A stretch of DNA of 11,999 bases from Hyphomicrobiales bacterium (GTDB lineage Bacteria > Pseudomonadota > Alphaproteobacteria > Rhizobiales > Aestuariivirgaceae): positions 1 through 11,999 of the forward strand of contig JANXRO010000042.1 in NCBI GenBank assembly GCA_025356765.1, written 5' to 3'. Of this stretch, positions 1-6,158 are shown piece after piece. The notes below the pieces were generated by a model. The model worked only from the letters and a program-made list of their open reading frames with translations, was not told where the DNA came from and ran no database searches. How positions within the stretch are numbered: the first letter of the stretch is position 1; every line of letters starts with the position of its first letter. The translations under genes and the position numbers were made by a program.

Positions 1-651
1 ACCACGAATGAGCGGCAATGTGATTTTCCAGAACATATCAAATTGGGTGGCGCCGTCCATCCGTGCCGCTTCATAGAGCTCCGTTGGAATACCCTGCATG
101 GCGGCCAGAACGATAACCACCGTTAATGGCAACATACGCCAAACGTGAACAACTGTCACCAAGAGCAAGGCCGTGGTTGCGTCATTAAACCAAAGGTGAT
201 TGTCGAAATCAAAACCCATCAGCACCAAAATTCCATTGAGCAAGCCTGCGCTGGGCGAATAAATCCAACGCCAAATGATGCTGCTAACAACGGCGGGAAG
301 CGCCCATGGCAAAACCACGGCTGCCAACACCCACTGCCTTCCAAATTTAATTTGATTGATCAGTGCTGCTGCAGCCACACCCAAAACGGTTTCAGCACTC
401 ACTGCAATAATCACATATTTAAACGTGTTCCACCATGACAACATCACTTCATTGTCAGTCAGCATGCGCGTGTAGTTGGCAAGGCCAACAAAGGGAGTGC
501 CCTGTTGCATGGGGTCTACCCTGTGCAGGCTGTCCCATGCCGTGCTGAAGATTGGATAAAATACCAAACCGATCATTGTGACCAAGATCGGTAGTATTAG
601 AAAAAATGCAAGCCAAGCGTCGGAAGGTTTTCCGACGCTTGCTCTAAACAT
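1..651 (-). CDS. Sugar ABC transporter permease, MalF/UgpA type (3' part missing at window edge)
   Basis: Inner-membrane subunit of a carbohydrate ABC importer. Translating the minus strand from the ATG at 651-649 gives 217 residues open to the edge. Homologues have about 290-300, so roughly the last quarter lies outside. The first transmembrane segment spans about residues 13-35. Further hydrophobic stretches lie near 76-98, 107-130 and 158-184. The EAA loop that contacts the ATPase is clear at about 193-215 (EAARMDGA, then a conserved LPLIRG). The gene starts 23 nt after the stop of the solute-binding protein gene, so the two form one operon. The ribosome site before the ATG is weak, and codons 4-13 encode a perfect 12-bp hairpin (separate entry), which may keep permease output below that of the binding protein. 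The family is certain; the substrate is not readable from sequence. Confidence 0.93.
   Translation of the reverse strand, partial: MFRASVGKPSDAWLAFFLILPILVTMIGLVFYPIFSTAWDSLHRVDPMQQGTPFVGLANYTRMLTDNEVMLSWWNTFKYVIIAVSAETVLGVAAAALINQIKFGRQWVLAAVVLPWALPAVVSSIIWRWIYSPSAGLLNGILVLMGFDFDNHLWFNDATTALLLVTVVHVWRMLPLTVVIVLAAMQGIPTELYEAARMDGATQFDMFWKITLPLIRG
601..641 (-). promoter_or_regulatory. Hairpin with trailing T-run inside the permease start (possible attenuator)
   Basis: Bases 614-625 (CAAGCGTCGGAA) and 630-641 (TTCCGACGCTTG) are a perfect 12-bp inverted repeat around a 4-nt loop. On the transcribed (minus) strand the stem is followed after 7 nt by six T residues (606-601). It lies about 8 nt inside the permease coding region and just downstream of the binding-protein gene. 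Binding-protein/permease junctions in ABC operons often carry a stem-loop that stabilises the upstream mRNA or cuts read-through. The gap between stem and T-run is longer than in an efficient intrinsic terminator, so partial attenuation or mRNA stabilisation is more likely than full termination. The repeat is seen directly; the function is inferred. Confidence 0.55.
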
Positions 652-674
652 TGTCGTTTCAGAAGTCGACGATG

Positions 675-1940
675 TCACTGCTTCTTGGCTGCCGTTACTG
701 CATCCGCAATTTTTTGCATCGCCACATCAACAGTAATTTCGCCCTTGGCAACGCTGTTGATTGAAGTGTTCACCGCAAGGGAGAATTGCGGATACCAAGT
801 GGGTGCACCAGCGGGGAACAACGCTTCAACGGTTGGAGCCTGTTCAACAAGTGCAGCGCCGCTGATTAACTTTCCACTTTTTTCGACTTCGGCCAAAGCG
901 GATGTGCGGGTGGGCAAAACGCCATTATCATAGTTATGAACTTGGAATTTCTCGGATGTCATCCATTTGATAAATTCCTTGGCTGGCCCAGCTTTGGTGG
1001 AAGCCTTAGGAATGCCCAGACCTTCAAGAAGACCAAAGCTTCGGGTTTTGCCGCTGACAGTTGCAACCGGTATGGCAGCCACATTTCCAACGATTGAAGA
1101 AACCTTTGGATCGCTGAACTGGCCAAGCCTTCCTGGCTCACCGCTGATCATTATGCTGGTGGTGCCTTTTGCAAACATCGTATCATTAATTTCACTGTCT
1201 TTCAGATCCGTTGATGCAGGATCAACCAAACCATCTTTCAGCAACTGCAATTCAAAAGCCATTGCCTTATAGCCAGCAGTGTCTTTGCCCACAAAAGTTG
1301 GGTTCATGTCTTTGTCAAACAGATCACCGCCGAATGCTTTGGTCAACAAATACCAACTTGTTGATGCCCCTTCAGTTGCAGAAAGCGGAAGGCCGATCGG
1401 ATATTTCACAATACCTTTTGCTTTGATAGCTTTGGCAGCAGCGACCAATTCATCAAGTGTCTTGGGCATGGTTTTCACGCCAGCATCTGCAAAATGTTTG
1501 GTGTTGACCATCATCACCCGAAAATCATTGGTGTATGGAATGGCCAAAACATTGCCATTGATGTTAAATAAAGTGCTGCCCTTTATGTCTTCAAGGGTTT
1601 CTTTGCTCACCACATCATTCAACGGAATATACCAACCTGCTGCAGAAAACTGGCCAGTCCAAGACCAATCAAACTCTGTCACATCAGCCGGAGCAGTTCC
1701 AGCGAGAAGCGCTGTTGAAACTTTTACAGAAACGTCATCCCAGCTTGCGGTTTGAAGATCAAGTTTAATGCCCGTATCTTTTTCAAAATCTGCCGCCATT
1801 GCAGCATCTTGAGGAGAGGGCAAAAGCACGGTGATTGTTTGCCCGGCAAAGGGCTTGTCATCCGCCAACACCGCATAAGCCGAACCCGCTAGAAGAATGG
1901 CGGCAAGTGAAAATGGTCTACCGAATTTGGAAACTATCAT
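675..1940 (-). CDS. Sugar ABC transporter solute-binding protein (family 1)
   Basis: A 421-residue periplasmic protein that captures the substrate and hands it to the membrane permeases. Residues 1-26 form a Sec signal peptide: basic start with K5 and R8, hydrophobic stretch about 11-25, and a probable cleavage after Val-Leu-Ala before Asp27. There is no lipobox Cys. The mature part has the two-lobed family 1 pattern (early beta strand TITVLLPS, a central IPYTNDFRVMMVNT strand, and the EFIKWMTSEKFQ helix near the C-terminus). The start is supported by a strong Shine-Dalgarno, AAGGAGG, five bases before the ATG. It is first in its operon, followed by the permease, and divergent from the D-amino acid enzyme gene. 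The family is usually carbohydrate-specific. A galactoside ligand would be inference from the neighbours only. Confidence 0.93.
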   Translation of the reverse strand: MIVSKFGRPFSLAAILLAGSAYAVLADDKPFAGQTITVLLPSPQDAAMAADFEKDTGIKLDLQTASWDDVSVKVSTALLAGTAPADVTEFDWSWTGQFSAAGWYIPLNDVVSKETLEDIKGSTLFNINGNVLAIPYTNDFRVMMVNTKHFADAGVKTMPKTLDELVAAAKAIKAKGIVKYPIGLPLSATEGASTSWYLLTKAFGGDLFDKDMNPTFVGKDTAGYKAMAFELQLLKDGLVDPASTDLKDSEINDTMFAKGTTSIMISGEPGRLGQFSDPKVSSIVGNVAAIPVATVSGKTRSFGLLEGLGIPKASTKAGPAKEFIKWMTSEKFQVHNYDNGVLPTRTSALAEVEKSGKLISGAALVEQAPTVEALFPAGAPTWYPQFSLAVNTSINSVAKGEITVDVAMQKIADAVTAAKKQ

Positions 1941-1945
1941 GTCTT

Positions 1946-1952
1946 CCTCCTT
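1946..1952 (-). promoter_or_regulatory. Strong ribosome binding site of the solute-binding protein gene
   Basis: The minus strand reads AAGGAGG with a 5-nt gap to the ATG at 1940-1938. This near-perfect anti-SD match is the strongest in the window and fits the high expression expected of a binding protein. It contrasts with the poor site before the following permease gene. Confidence 0.8.
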
Positions 1953-1964
1953 GTGAAAGAACTT

Positions 1965-1999
1965 TTGGGCAGCAATCTTTTGTTTGGACCAAGGCCCAA
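1965..1999. repeat. Inverted repeats in the leader of the solute-binding protein gene
   Basis: TTGGGC (1965-1970) and GCCCAA (1994-1999) are inverted repeats. Within the enclosed stretch lies a small perfect palindrome, TTGG-A-CCAA (1984-1992). Both would fall in the leader of the transcript predicted from the minus-strand promoter at about 2034-2062. They could be an operator or an mRNA fold. The arms are short and chance cannot be excluded. Confidence 0.3.
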
Positions 2000-2033
2000 C
2001 TTTGTCGCGCTGTTTAAAAAGCTAGTACTCGAA

Positions 2034-2062
2034 ATTCTTATTTTCTTGTCGATTTCGGTCAA
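2034..2062 (-). promoter_or_regulatory. Candidate sigma-70 promoter for the solute-binding protein operon
   Basis: On the minus strand TTGACC (2062-2057) is followed by a 17-nt spacer and AAGAAT (2039-2034). The -35 matches five of six consensus bases and the -10 four of six. Transcription would begin near 2027 and leave a leader of about 87 nt. This is a motif match only. Confidence 0.4.
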
Positions 2063-2085
2063 TTCTTTCTGCTTTTTCAGTAGTT

Positions 2086-2115
2086 TTCAACGAATATTAT
2101 TGAAGCTCCCTCAAT
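2086..2115. repeat. Candidate operator cluster between the divergent promoters
   Basis: Between the two predicted -35 boxes lie TTCAA-N9-TTGAA (2086-2104) and, overlapping it, ATTGA-N7-TCAAT (2099-2115). The position midway between divergent promoters suits a shared regulator site. The arms are only 5 bp in AT-rich DNA, so the support is weak. Confidence 0.25.
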
Positions 2116-2122
2116 CTTGGTA

Positions 2123-2152
2123 TTGACCCTTACCCTTCCAAACAGTGATACT
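2123..2152 (+). promoter_or_regulatory. Candidate sigma-70 promoter for the DSD-ridA operon
   Basis: TTGACC (2123-2128) and GATACT (2147-2152) are separated by 18 nt, which predicts transcription from about 2159 and a leader of about 36 nt. The -35 hexamer is the same as that of the minus-strand promoter at 2057-2062, so an inverted pair of GGTCAAT/ATTGACC brackets the intergenic centre. This is a motif match only. Confidence 0.4.
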
Positions 2153-2194
2153 TCTAAAGAATATACCACGGTTTAGTGAAGGTTTTTTTCCACA

Positions 2195-3325
2195 ATGAAC
2201 GATACAAAGTTGCAACTTCCATCGTCCGAATGGGTCGATCAGTTTTTTCAGTTTGAACATGTTGACGGTTCTTTGGCGCAGCTTGAAACGCCTGTGCCGC
2301 TCATTGATCTGGATATCGTTGTCAAAAATCTTGTGCGTTGGCAAGCGCATTGCGATTTTCATAAGATTGCAAACAGGCCGCATATTAAAACCCACAAACT
2401 TGTAGGAATGGCAAAATTGCAGCTGGCCTTGGGTGCCAAGGGCATTTGCGTTCAAAAATTGGGCGAAGCCGAAGTGATGGCAGATGCAGGCATTGGCGAT
2501 CAACTTCTCACCTTCAATGTGGTTGGTGTGGCAAAGCTTGCAAGACTTGCAGCTTTAATGCGGCGCATTGATATTTCCGTGGTGGCCGACAGTGTTGCAG
2601 TGGTTGAAGGCTTGGCGCAGGCAGCGAAATTATCGGGACGCACGCTTCATGTTTTGGTGGAATGTGACACAGGTGCGGGCCGCAACGGTGTGCAAACGCC
2701 CGCAGCAGCACTGGCTTTGGCGCAACATATCAACACTATGCCGGGCCTTCAATTTGCAGGCTTGATGACTTATCCACCTGCCTTCAAACGCGCAGACATT
2801 GCCGAATTTATTGCTGATACGAAACTGTTGTTGGCCAAAGCTGGGCTTCAATGCGCACGGGTGAGCAGTGGCGGCTCGCGTGATTTGTGGAGCAATGAAG
2901 GGCTTTCCGACATCACTGAATATCGGGTGGGCACGTATATTTATAACGATCGATCGCAAGTGGCATCGGGTGCTTTTACATTCGATGAATGCGCAGAAAC
3001 TGTTTTAACAACTGTTGTTAGCAGACCGACAGATGATCGAGCGATTGTTGATGCAGGATCAAAAGCATTGACCAGCGATCTTTCACCCATGCCGGGCTAT
3101 GGCATTATTCGCAGCTTGAACGATGCTCCGCTCTATCAGTTGAATGAGGAACATGGCTATTTGGATTTATCTGCTTCGCCCACAAAACCAAACGTTGGCG
3201 ATATGCTGCGTGTCACCATGAATCATGTTTGCCCTGTTAACAATCTGTTCGACAAAGTAATATTTGTGCGCGGTAAAAAAATACTGGGTGCAGTAAAAGT
3301 CGATGCTCGAGGAAAAGTACAATGA
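2195..3325 (+). CDS. D-serine dehydratase / D-threonine aldolase-like PLP enzyme (fold type III)
   Basis: A 376-residue cytoplasmic enzyme of the DSD1/D-threonine aldolase family. It has an alanine-racemase-like TIM barrel that binds PLP, then a beta domain carrying a metal site. The PLP motif is at residues 61-68 (RPHIKTHK), with a lysine there forming the Schiff base. A conserved EAEVMADAG segment follows, and GGSRD comes later in the barrel, probably at the phosphate site. Near the C-terminus His344-Val-Cys346 matches the His-x-Cys zinc pair of eukaryotic-type D-serine dehydratase; D-threonine aldolases have His-x-Asp. This favours a dehydratase giving an enamine (2-aminoacrylate, then pyruvate and ammonia), but the substrate may be another D-hydroxyamino acid. 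The stop overlaps the ridA start (ATGA), so the two are translationally coupled. A weak GAAGG lies 12 nt before the start. Family firm, substrate open. Confidence 0.88.
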   Translation: MNDTKLQLPSSEWVDQFFQFEHVDGSLAQLETPVPLIDLDIVVKNLVRWQAHCDFHKIANRPHIKTHKLVGMAKLQLALGAKGICVQKLGEAEVMADAGIGDQLLTFNVVGVAKLARLAALMRRIDISVVADSVAVVEGLAQAAKLSGRTLHVLVECDTGAGRNGVQTPAAALALAQHINTMPGLQFAGLMTYPPAFKRADIAEFIADTKLLLAKAGLQCARVSSGGSRDLWSNEGLSDITEYRVGTYIYNDRSQVASGAFTFDECAETVLTTVVSRPTDDRAIVDAGSKALTSDLSPMPGYGIIRSLNDAPLYQLNEEHGYLDLSASPTKPNVGDMLRVTMNHVCPVNNLFDKVIFVRGKKILGAVKVDARGKVQ

Positions 3326-3786
3326 CGCCTGAACAAAGATTAGAACAACTTGGCATTACGCTTCCGAAAATGCCTGTGCCCGTTGCAAACTATGTGCCTT
3401 GGCGTTTTGCTGGGCCAATGCTTTATCTTTCCGGCCAAGGCCCGAAAATGCCAGATGGCAATTATAGTGTTGGCCGCCTTGGTCTGAATACTGATATTAT
3501 AAAGGGTTATGCTGATGCAAGATTAACCGGCTTGCAGTTGTTGGCCGTTGCCAAAGCCGCATTGGGTGAATTGTCACGCATTGAAGCCGTGATAAAGTTG
3601 CTGGGCATGGTGAATGCCGAGCCTGATTTTTCAGATCATCCCAAAGTTATCAATGGCTGTTCAAATTTGTTTGTCGAGGTTTTAGGCGAGGCTGGAAAAC
3701 ATGCCCGCTCTGCAGTTGGGATGGGATCTCTTCCCAATCGGATGACGGTTGAAATTGAAGCCATTTTGTTGGTGAAGCCCACTTAA
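3322..3786 (+). CDS. RidA-family (YjgF/YER057c/UK114) enamine/imine deaminase
   Basis: A 154-residue protein of the RidA family, which forms trimers in the cytoplasm and hydrolyses reactive enamines/imines such as 2-aminoacrylate to keto acids plus ammonia. The conserved Ser-Gly-Gln turn is at residues 37-39. The C-terminal signature is HARSAVGMGSLP, then VEIEAI. Arg129 aligns with the catalytic Arg105 of E. coli RidA, and Glu144 keeps the same 15-residue spacing as Glu120; the site of E. coli Cys107 is Ala131. At 154 residues it is longer than the usual 125-130, as in the longer YjgF-like subgroup, whose activity is less studied. The start overlaps the stop of the PLP enzyme (ATGA), which suggests it clears that enzyme's product. 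The gene meets araC tail to tail. Confidence 0.9.
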   Translation: MTPEQRLEQLGITLPKMPVPVANYVPWRFAGPMLYLSGQGPKMPDGNYSVGRLGLNTDIIKGYADARLTGLQLLAVAKAALGELSRIEAVIKLLGMVNAEPDFSDHPKVINGCSNLFVEVLGEAGKHARSAVGMGSLPNRMTVEIEAILLVKPT

Positions 3787-4658
3787 CTTCGAAAGCGCCT
3801 GCGATAGTCTTTTGGTGTGCAGCCCACTTGGCGTTGGAATGCATCATAGAAACGGCTGAGAGAGCCATGGCCACTTTCAAAGGCCACTTCAATGATGGCC
3901 ATGTCTGTATCTGCTAAAAGTTTCAGGGCGTGGTTCAATCGGCGCTGTCTTAGATATTGCGCAATGGATTGGCCCAAAACTTTTTGAAACGTGGCCGTTG
4001 CGTTGGTGGGATGCAGGCCGCTGATGCGGGCCACGTCAGCAACATTAATCGGGTTAGAAAACTCTTCGTTGATGAAAGATGTCATTTGTTGCACACGGGC
4101 GATAACACGTTTTCCAGCAACTTGGGTTCCGTGGTGATGATGGGCATCTTCAATGGTGCGTTGAGGTTTGCCTGCGTGCTTTTGTTCAGTGGTTAACCTG
4201 CGCACGCGCAAGCGAACTTCTTCACGCAGAATTTCTTTCACTTGTTCGCTTGAATCATCCCACTGCCTAACCCAACGCTTTACGGTGATGCTGTCTGCTT
4301 CGTCGACGGTTGACGATGTCAACACGTGACCTGCTAAAAAATCATTTTTGAAATCATTGGGCAACACCATCGATAAAAAATCAGCGAAGGGCAAATAAAC
4401 ACAATAGAGTTCAGTGTCTTTTTCTGCAGATATGACTTGATGTGGAACAGCCGCCCAAAAACAATAAAGCGCTGCCGAAGTTAAATGAACTTTCCTGCCA
4501 TTGATCAAATAAGTCATGCTGCCGCGCGTGATGACATTAACCTCGAGATGATCATGCCAATGTGCCGCTGGCATAGGTTCAACCAAATGATATTCTGCCA
4601 AAAATTCTTCTGGCTGTAAAAAACCACTGCCAGTTTGAAGGGGGTCGAGATGACGCAA
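3783..4658 (-). CDS. AraC-family transcriptional regulator, cupin sensor plus double HTH
   Basis: A 291-residue regulator. Residues about 25-95 form a cupin-like sensor (HWHDH at 33-37, a glycine turn, then VPHQV at 71-75), and residues about 187-290 form the AraC DNA-binding domain. HTH 1 is at about 204-226 (INVADVARISGLHPTN) and HTH 2 at about 254-276 (IIEVAFESGHGSLSRFYDAF), followed by the CTPKDYRRRF signature. The start is TTG at 4658-4656 with GGAGAG six bases upstream. An in-frame TAA at 4679-4677 excludes an earlier start, and the next Met (29) would cut into the sensor. It diverges from melA, as melR does from melAB in E. coli, so melA and possibly both ABC operons are likely targets. 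The linker has an odd His173-176 run. Its stop shares bases with the ridA stop (TTAA). Confidence 0.92.
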   Translation of the reverse strand: MRHLDPLQTGSGFLQPEEFLAEYHLVEPMPAAHWHDHLEVNVITRGSMTYLINGRKVHLTSAALYCFWAAVPHQVISAEKDTELYCVYLPFADFLSMVLPNDFKNDFLAGHVLTSSTVDEADSITVKRWVRQWDDSSEQVKEILREEVRLRVRRLTTEQKHAGKPQRTIEDAHHHHGTQVAGKRVIARVQQMTSFINEEFSNPINVADVARISGLHPTNATATFQKVLGQSIAQYLRQRRLNHALKLLADTDMAIIEVAFESGHGSLSRFYDAFQRQVGCTPKDYRRRFRS

Positions 4659-4664
4659 ACTGAT

Positions 4665-4670
4665 CTCTCC
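4665..4670 (-). promoter_or_regulatory. Ribosome binding site that fixes the TTG start of the AraC gene
   Basis: The minus strand reads GGAGAG six bases before TTG (4658-4656). No ATG or GTG lies between the in-frame stop at 4679-4677 and the sensor domain, so this SD and the TTG together define the start. Confidence 0.7.
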
Positions 4671-4718
4671 GGAAGGTTATTCGGTATAAAATCTGTTTTT
4701 GAACATAGGGGTGGCAAA

Positions 4719-4747
4719 AATAAAAATCACTTAAAATCTGGAATCAA
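4719..4747 (-). promoter_or_regulatory. Candidate promoter of the AraC gene
   Basis: On the minus strand TTGATT (4747-4742), a 17-nt spacer and TTTATT (4724-4719) give a moderate sigma-70 match. Transcription would start near 4712, about 54 nt before the TTG. The -35 box lies 17 bp from the palindrome at 4764-4780, so a protein bound there could affect both directions. Confidence 0.35.
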
Positions 4748-4763
4748 CCCTCTTAATTCAGCA

Positions 4764-4780
4764 AGAATATTGCATATTCT
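4764..4780. promoter_or_regulatory. 17-bp palindrome in the araC-melA intergenic region, candidate operator
   Basis: AGAATAT-TGC-ATATTCT is a perfect inverted repeat with 7-bp arms. It sits 44 bp before the melA start and overlaps a -10-like TCTAAT (4778-4783) that has no good -35 box. AraC proteins usually bind direct repeats, so a perfect palindrome may belong to another regulator (LacI or GntR type) not encoded here. The half-site AAGAATAT also occurs at 2157-2164, upstream of the DSD gene. The palindrome is seen directly; its role is inferred. Confidence 0.45.
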
Positions 4781-4808
4781 AATGGCATTACCACTTTACC
4801 TATGGTGT

Positions 4809-4813
4809 AGGAG
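4809..4813 (+). promoter_or_regulatory. Ribosome binding site that sets the melA start
   Basis: AGGAG lies 10 nt before the ATG at 4824. The reading frame is open further upstream, to 4635, but no conserved sequence lies there, and the next residues, MPKICLIGAGS, match the family's N-terminus. Confidence 0.7.
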
Positions 4814-4823
4814 TTGTTTTTCG

Positions 4824-6158
4824 ATGCCTAAAATTTGTCTGATCGGTGCAGGTAGCACAGTTTTTGCGCGCAACATTTTAAGTGATGCGTTGAGCAATCG
4901 CGAAATAACGCCTTGTGAAATTGCACTTTTTGATATCGATCCCGTGCGCCTTGCCACCTCTGAAACAATGACGCGCCGCATTTGCCGCGCACTGGGCATT
5001 GAAGACCAAGTGAAACTGGTTGCCACAACCGATCGCAAGGCCGCGCTGAAGAACGCTGATTTCGTCATATTGATGATGCAGGTGGGTGGCTATAAGCCCG
5101 CCACAGTAATTGATTTTGAAATTCCTAAAAAGTTTGGCCTGCGCCAAACAATTGCAGACACACTTGGCATCGGCGGCATTTTTCGCGCGCTGCGCACCAT
5201 TCCGGTGGTGTTTGAAATTGCCAATGATATGCGCACATGTTGCCCCAACGCACTGATGATGAATTATGTAAACCCCATGGCCATGATCAGCTGGGCCATG
5301 GCAGAACAATTTCCAGATATTCGCTATGTTGGCTTGTGTCACTCGGTGCAAGATACATCGCAATTCATGGCAAGAACGCTTGGCGAAAATATTGCTGACA
5401 TTGATTTTCTGTGTGCTGGACTGAACCACGTTGCCTTTTTTCTGAAGTTTGAAAAGCGGTTGCCTGATGGTACACGCGTGGACCTTTATCCAAGGCTTCG
5501 GGAATTGGCACGCAGCGGTGATTTTCCGCCAGATGATTCAGTGCGCTTTGAAGTGATGAAACGCTTTGGGCATTTTGTGACAGAAAGCTCCATCCATTTT
5601 TCTGAATATACGCCCTGGTTTATTAAGCGTGGCCGCGAAGATCTTTTGCAAAAATTCAATTTGCCATTGGATGAATATATCACTCGTTGCGAACATCAGA
5701 TTGCTGAATGGCACGAATTGCGCCACGAATTGGAAGATGAAACACGCCCCATTGAAGTGTGCAAAAGCCATGAATATGCTGCTGCAATTATTCATTCATG
5801 CGTAACGGGAAAACCTAGTTTGATTTATGGCAATGTGCGCAACAATGGTTTGATTGACAATTTGCCACATAATGCTGCCGTTGAAGTTCCCTGCCATGTT
5901 GATCGTAATGGAATTCAACCAACTCGCGTTGGGCATGTGCCAGTTCAACTTGCCGCCATTATGCGTAGCAATATCAACGTGCAAGAACTGGCGGTGATGG
6001 CTGCGATTACCGGCAAGAAAGATTATATCTATCACGCCGCGGCCATGGATCCTCATACATCAGCAGAGCTTTCTCTGGCAGAAATTGAGAAACTGGTTGA
6101 CACTCTAATTGTTGCACATGGAAATTTCTTGCCAAGCTATCAGGCGATGTATGCATGA
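4824..6158 (+). CDS. melA: Alpha-galactosidase, glycoside hydrolase family 4 (MelA type)
   Basis: A 444-residue cytoplasmic enzyme that releases galactose from alpha-galactosides such as melibiose by the NAD- and Mn-dependent redox mechanism of GH4. The dinucleotide site GAGSTVF is at residues 8-14. QVGGY (86-90) and the ADTLG-GGI-RALRTIP stretch (111-127) are typical of MelA. Asn150-Pro151 lie in NYVNPMAM. Cys172-His173 in VGLCHSVQ are the metal ligands, and GLNHVAF (199-205) follows. Further conserved blocks are EYTPWFIK, the YGNVRNNGLIDNLP region and YHAAAMDPHTSAEL. The match to E. coli MelA (451 residues) runs end to end as far as I can recall it, and the CHSVQ box argues against maltose-6-phosphate-type GH4. 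It leads an operon: its stop overlaps the SDR start (ATGA). A start at 4635 is rejected because it would overlap the divergent araC. Confidence 0.95.
   Translation: MPKICLIGAGSTVFARNILSDALSNREITPCEIALFDIDPVRLATSETMTRRICRALGIEDQVKLVATTDRKAALKNADFVILMMQVGGYKPATVIDFEIPKKFGLRQTIADTLGIGGIFRALRTIPVVFEIANDMRTCCPNALMMNYVNPMAMISWAMAEQFPDIRYVGLCHSVQDTSQFMARTLGENIADIDFLCAGLNHVAFFLKFEKRLPDGTRVDLYPRLRELARSGDFPPDDSVRFEVMKRFGHFVTESSIHFSEYTPWFIKRGREDLLQKFNLPLDEYITRCEHQIAEWHELRHELEDETRPIEVCKSHEYAAAIIHSCVTGKPSLIYGNVRNNGLIDNLPHNAAVEVPCHVDRNGIQPTRVGHVPVQLAAIMRSNINVQELAVMAAITGKKDYIYHAAAMDPHTSAELSLAEIEKLVDTLIVAHGNFLPSYQAMYA

Noticed and set aside
145..438. Plus-strand reading frame of 97 codons
   Set aside because: It lies antisense to the permease gene, whose translation is clearly conserved, and has His/Asn/Cys-rich composition typical of a shadow frame.
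1279..1755. Plus-strand reading frame of 158 codons antisense to the solute-binding protein gene
   Set aside because: No recognisable domain; the opposite strand codes for a full, well-formed binding protein.
4798..4810. Small inverted repeat CCTA-N5-TAGG next to the melA ribosome site
   Set aside because: Four-base arms are expected by chance in 165 bp; noted only because it touches the AGGAG.
4635..4823. N-terminal extension of the melA reading frame by 63 codons
   Set aside because: It would overlap the start of the divergent araC gene and span its promoter, shows no family resemblance, and the ATG at 4824 has its own AGGAG and begins exactly at the GH4 N-terminus.
4878..5429. Minus-strand reading frame of 183 codons antisense to melA
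   Set aside because: Rich in Cys, His and Asn with no domain; melA covers the same bases with all GH4 motifs.
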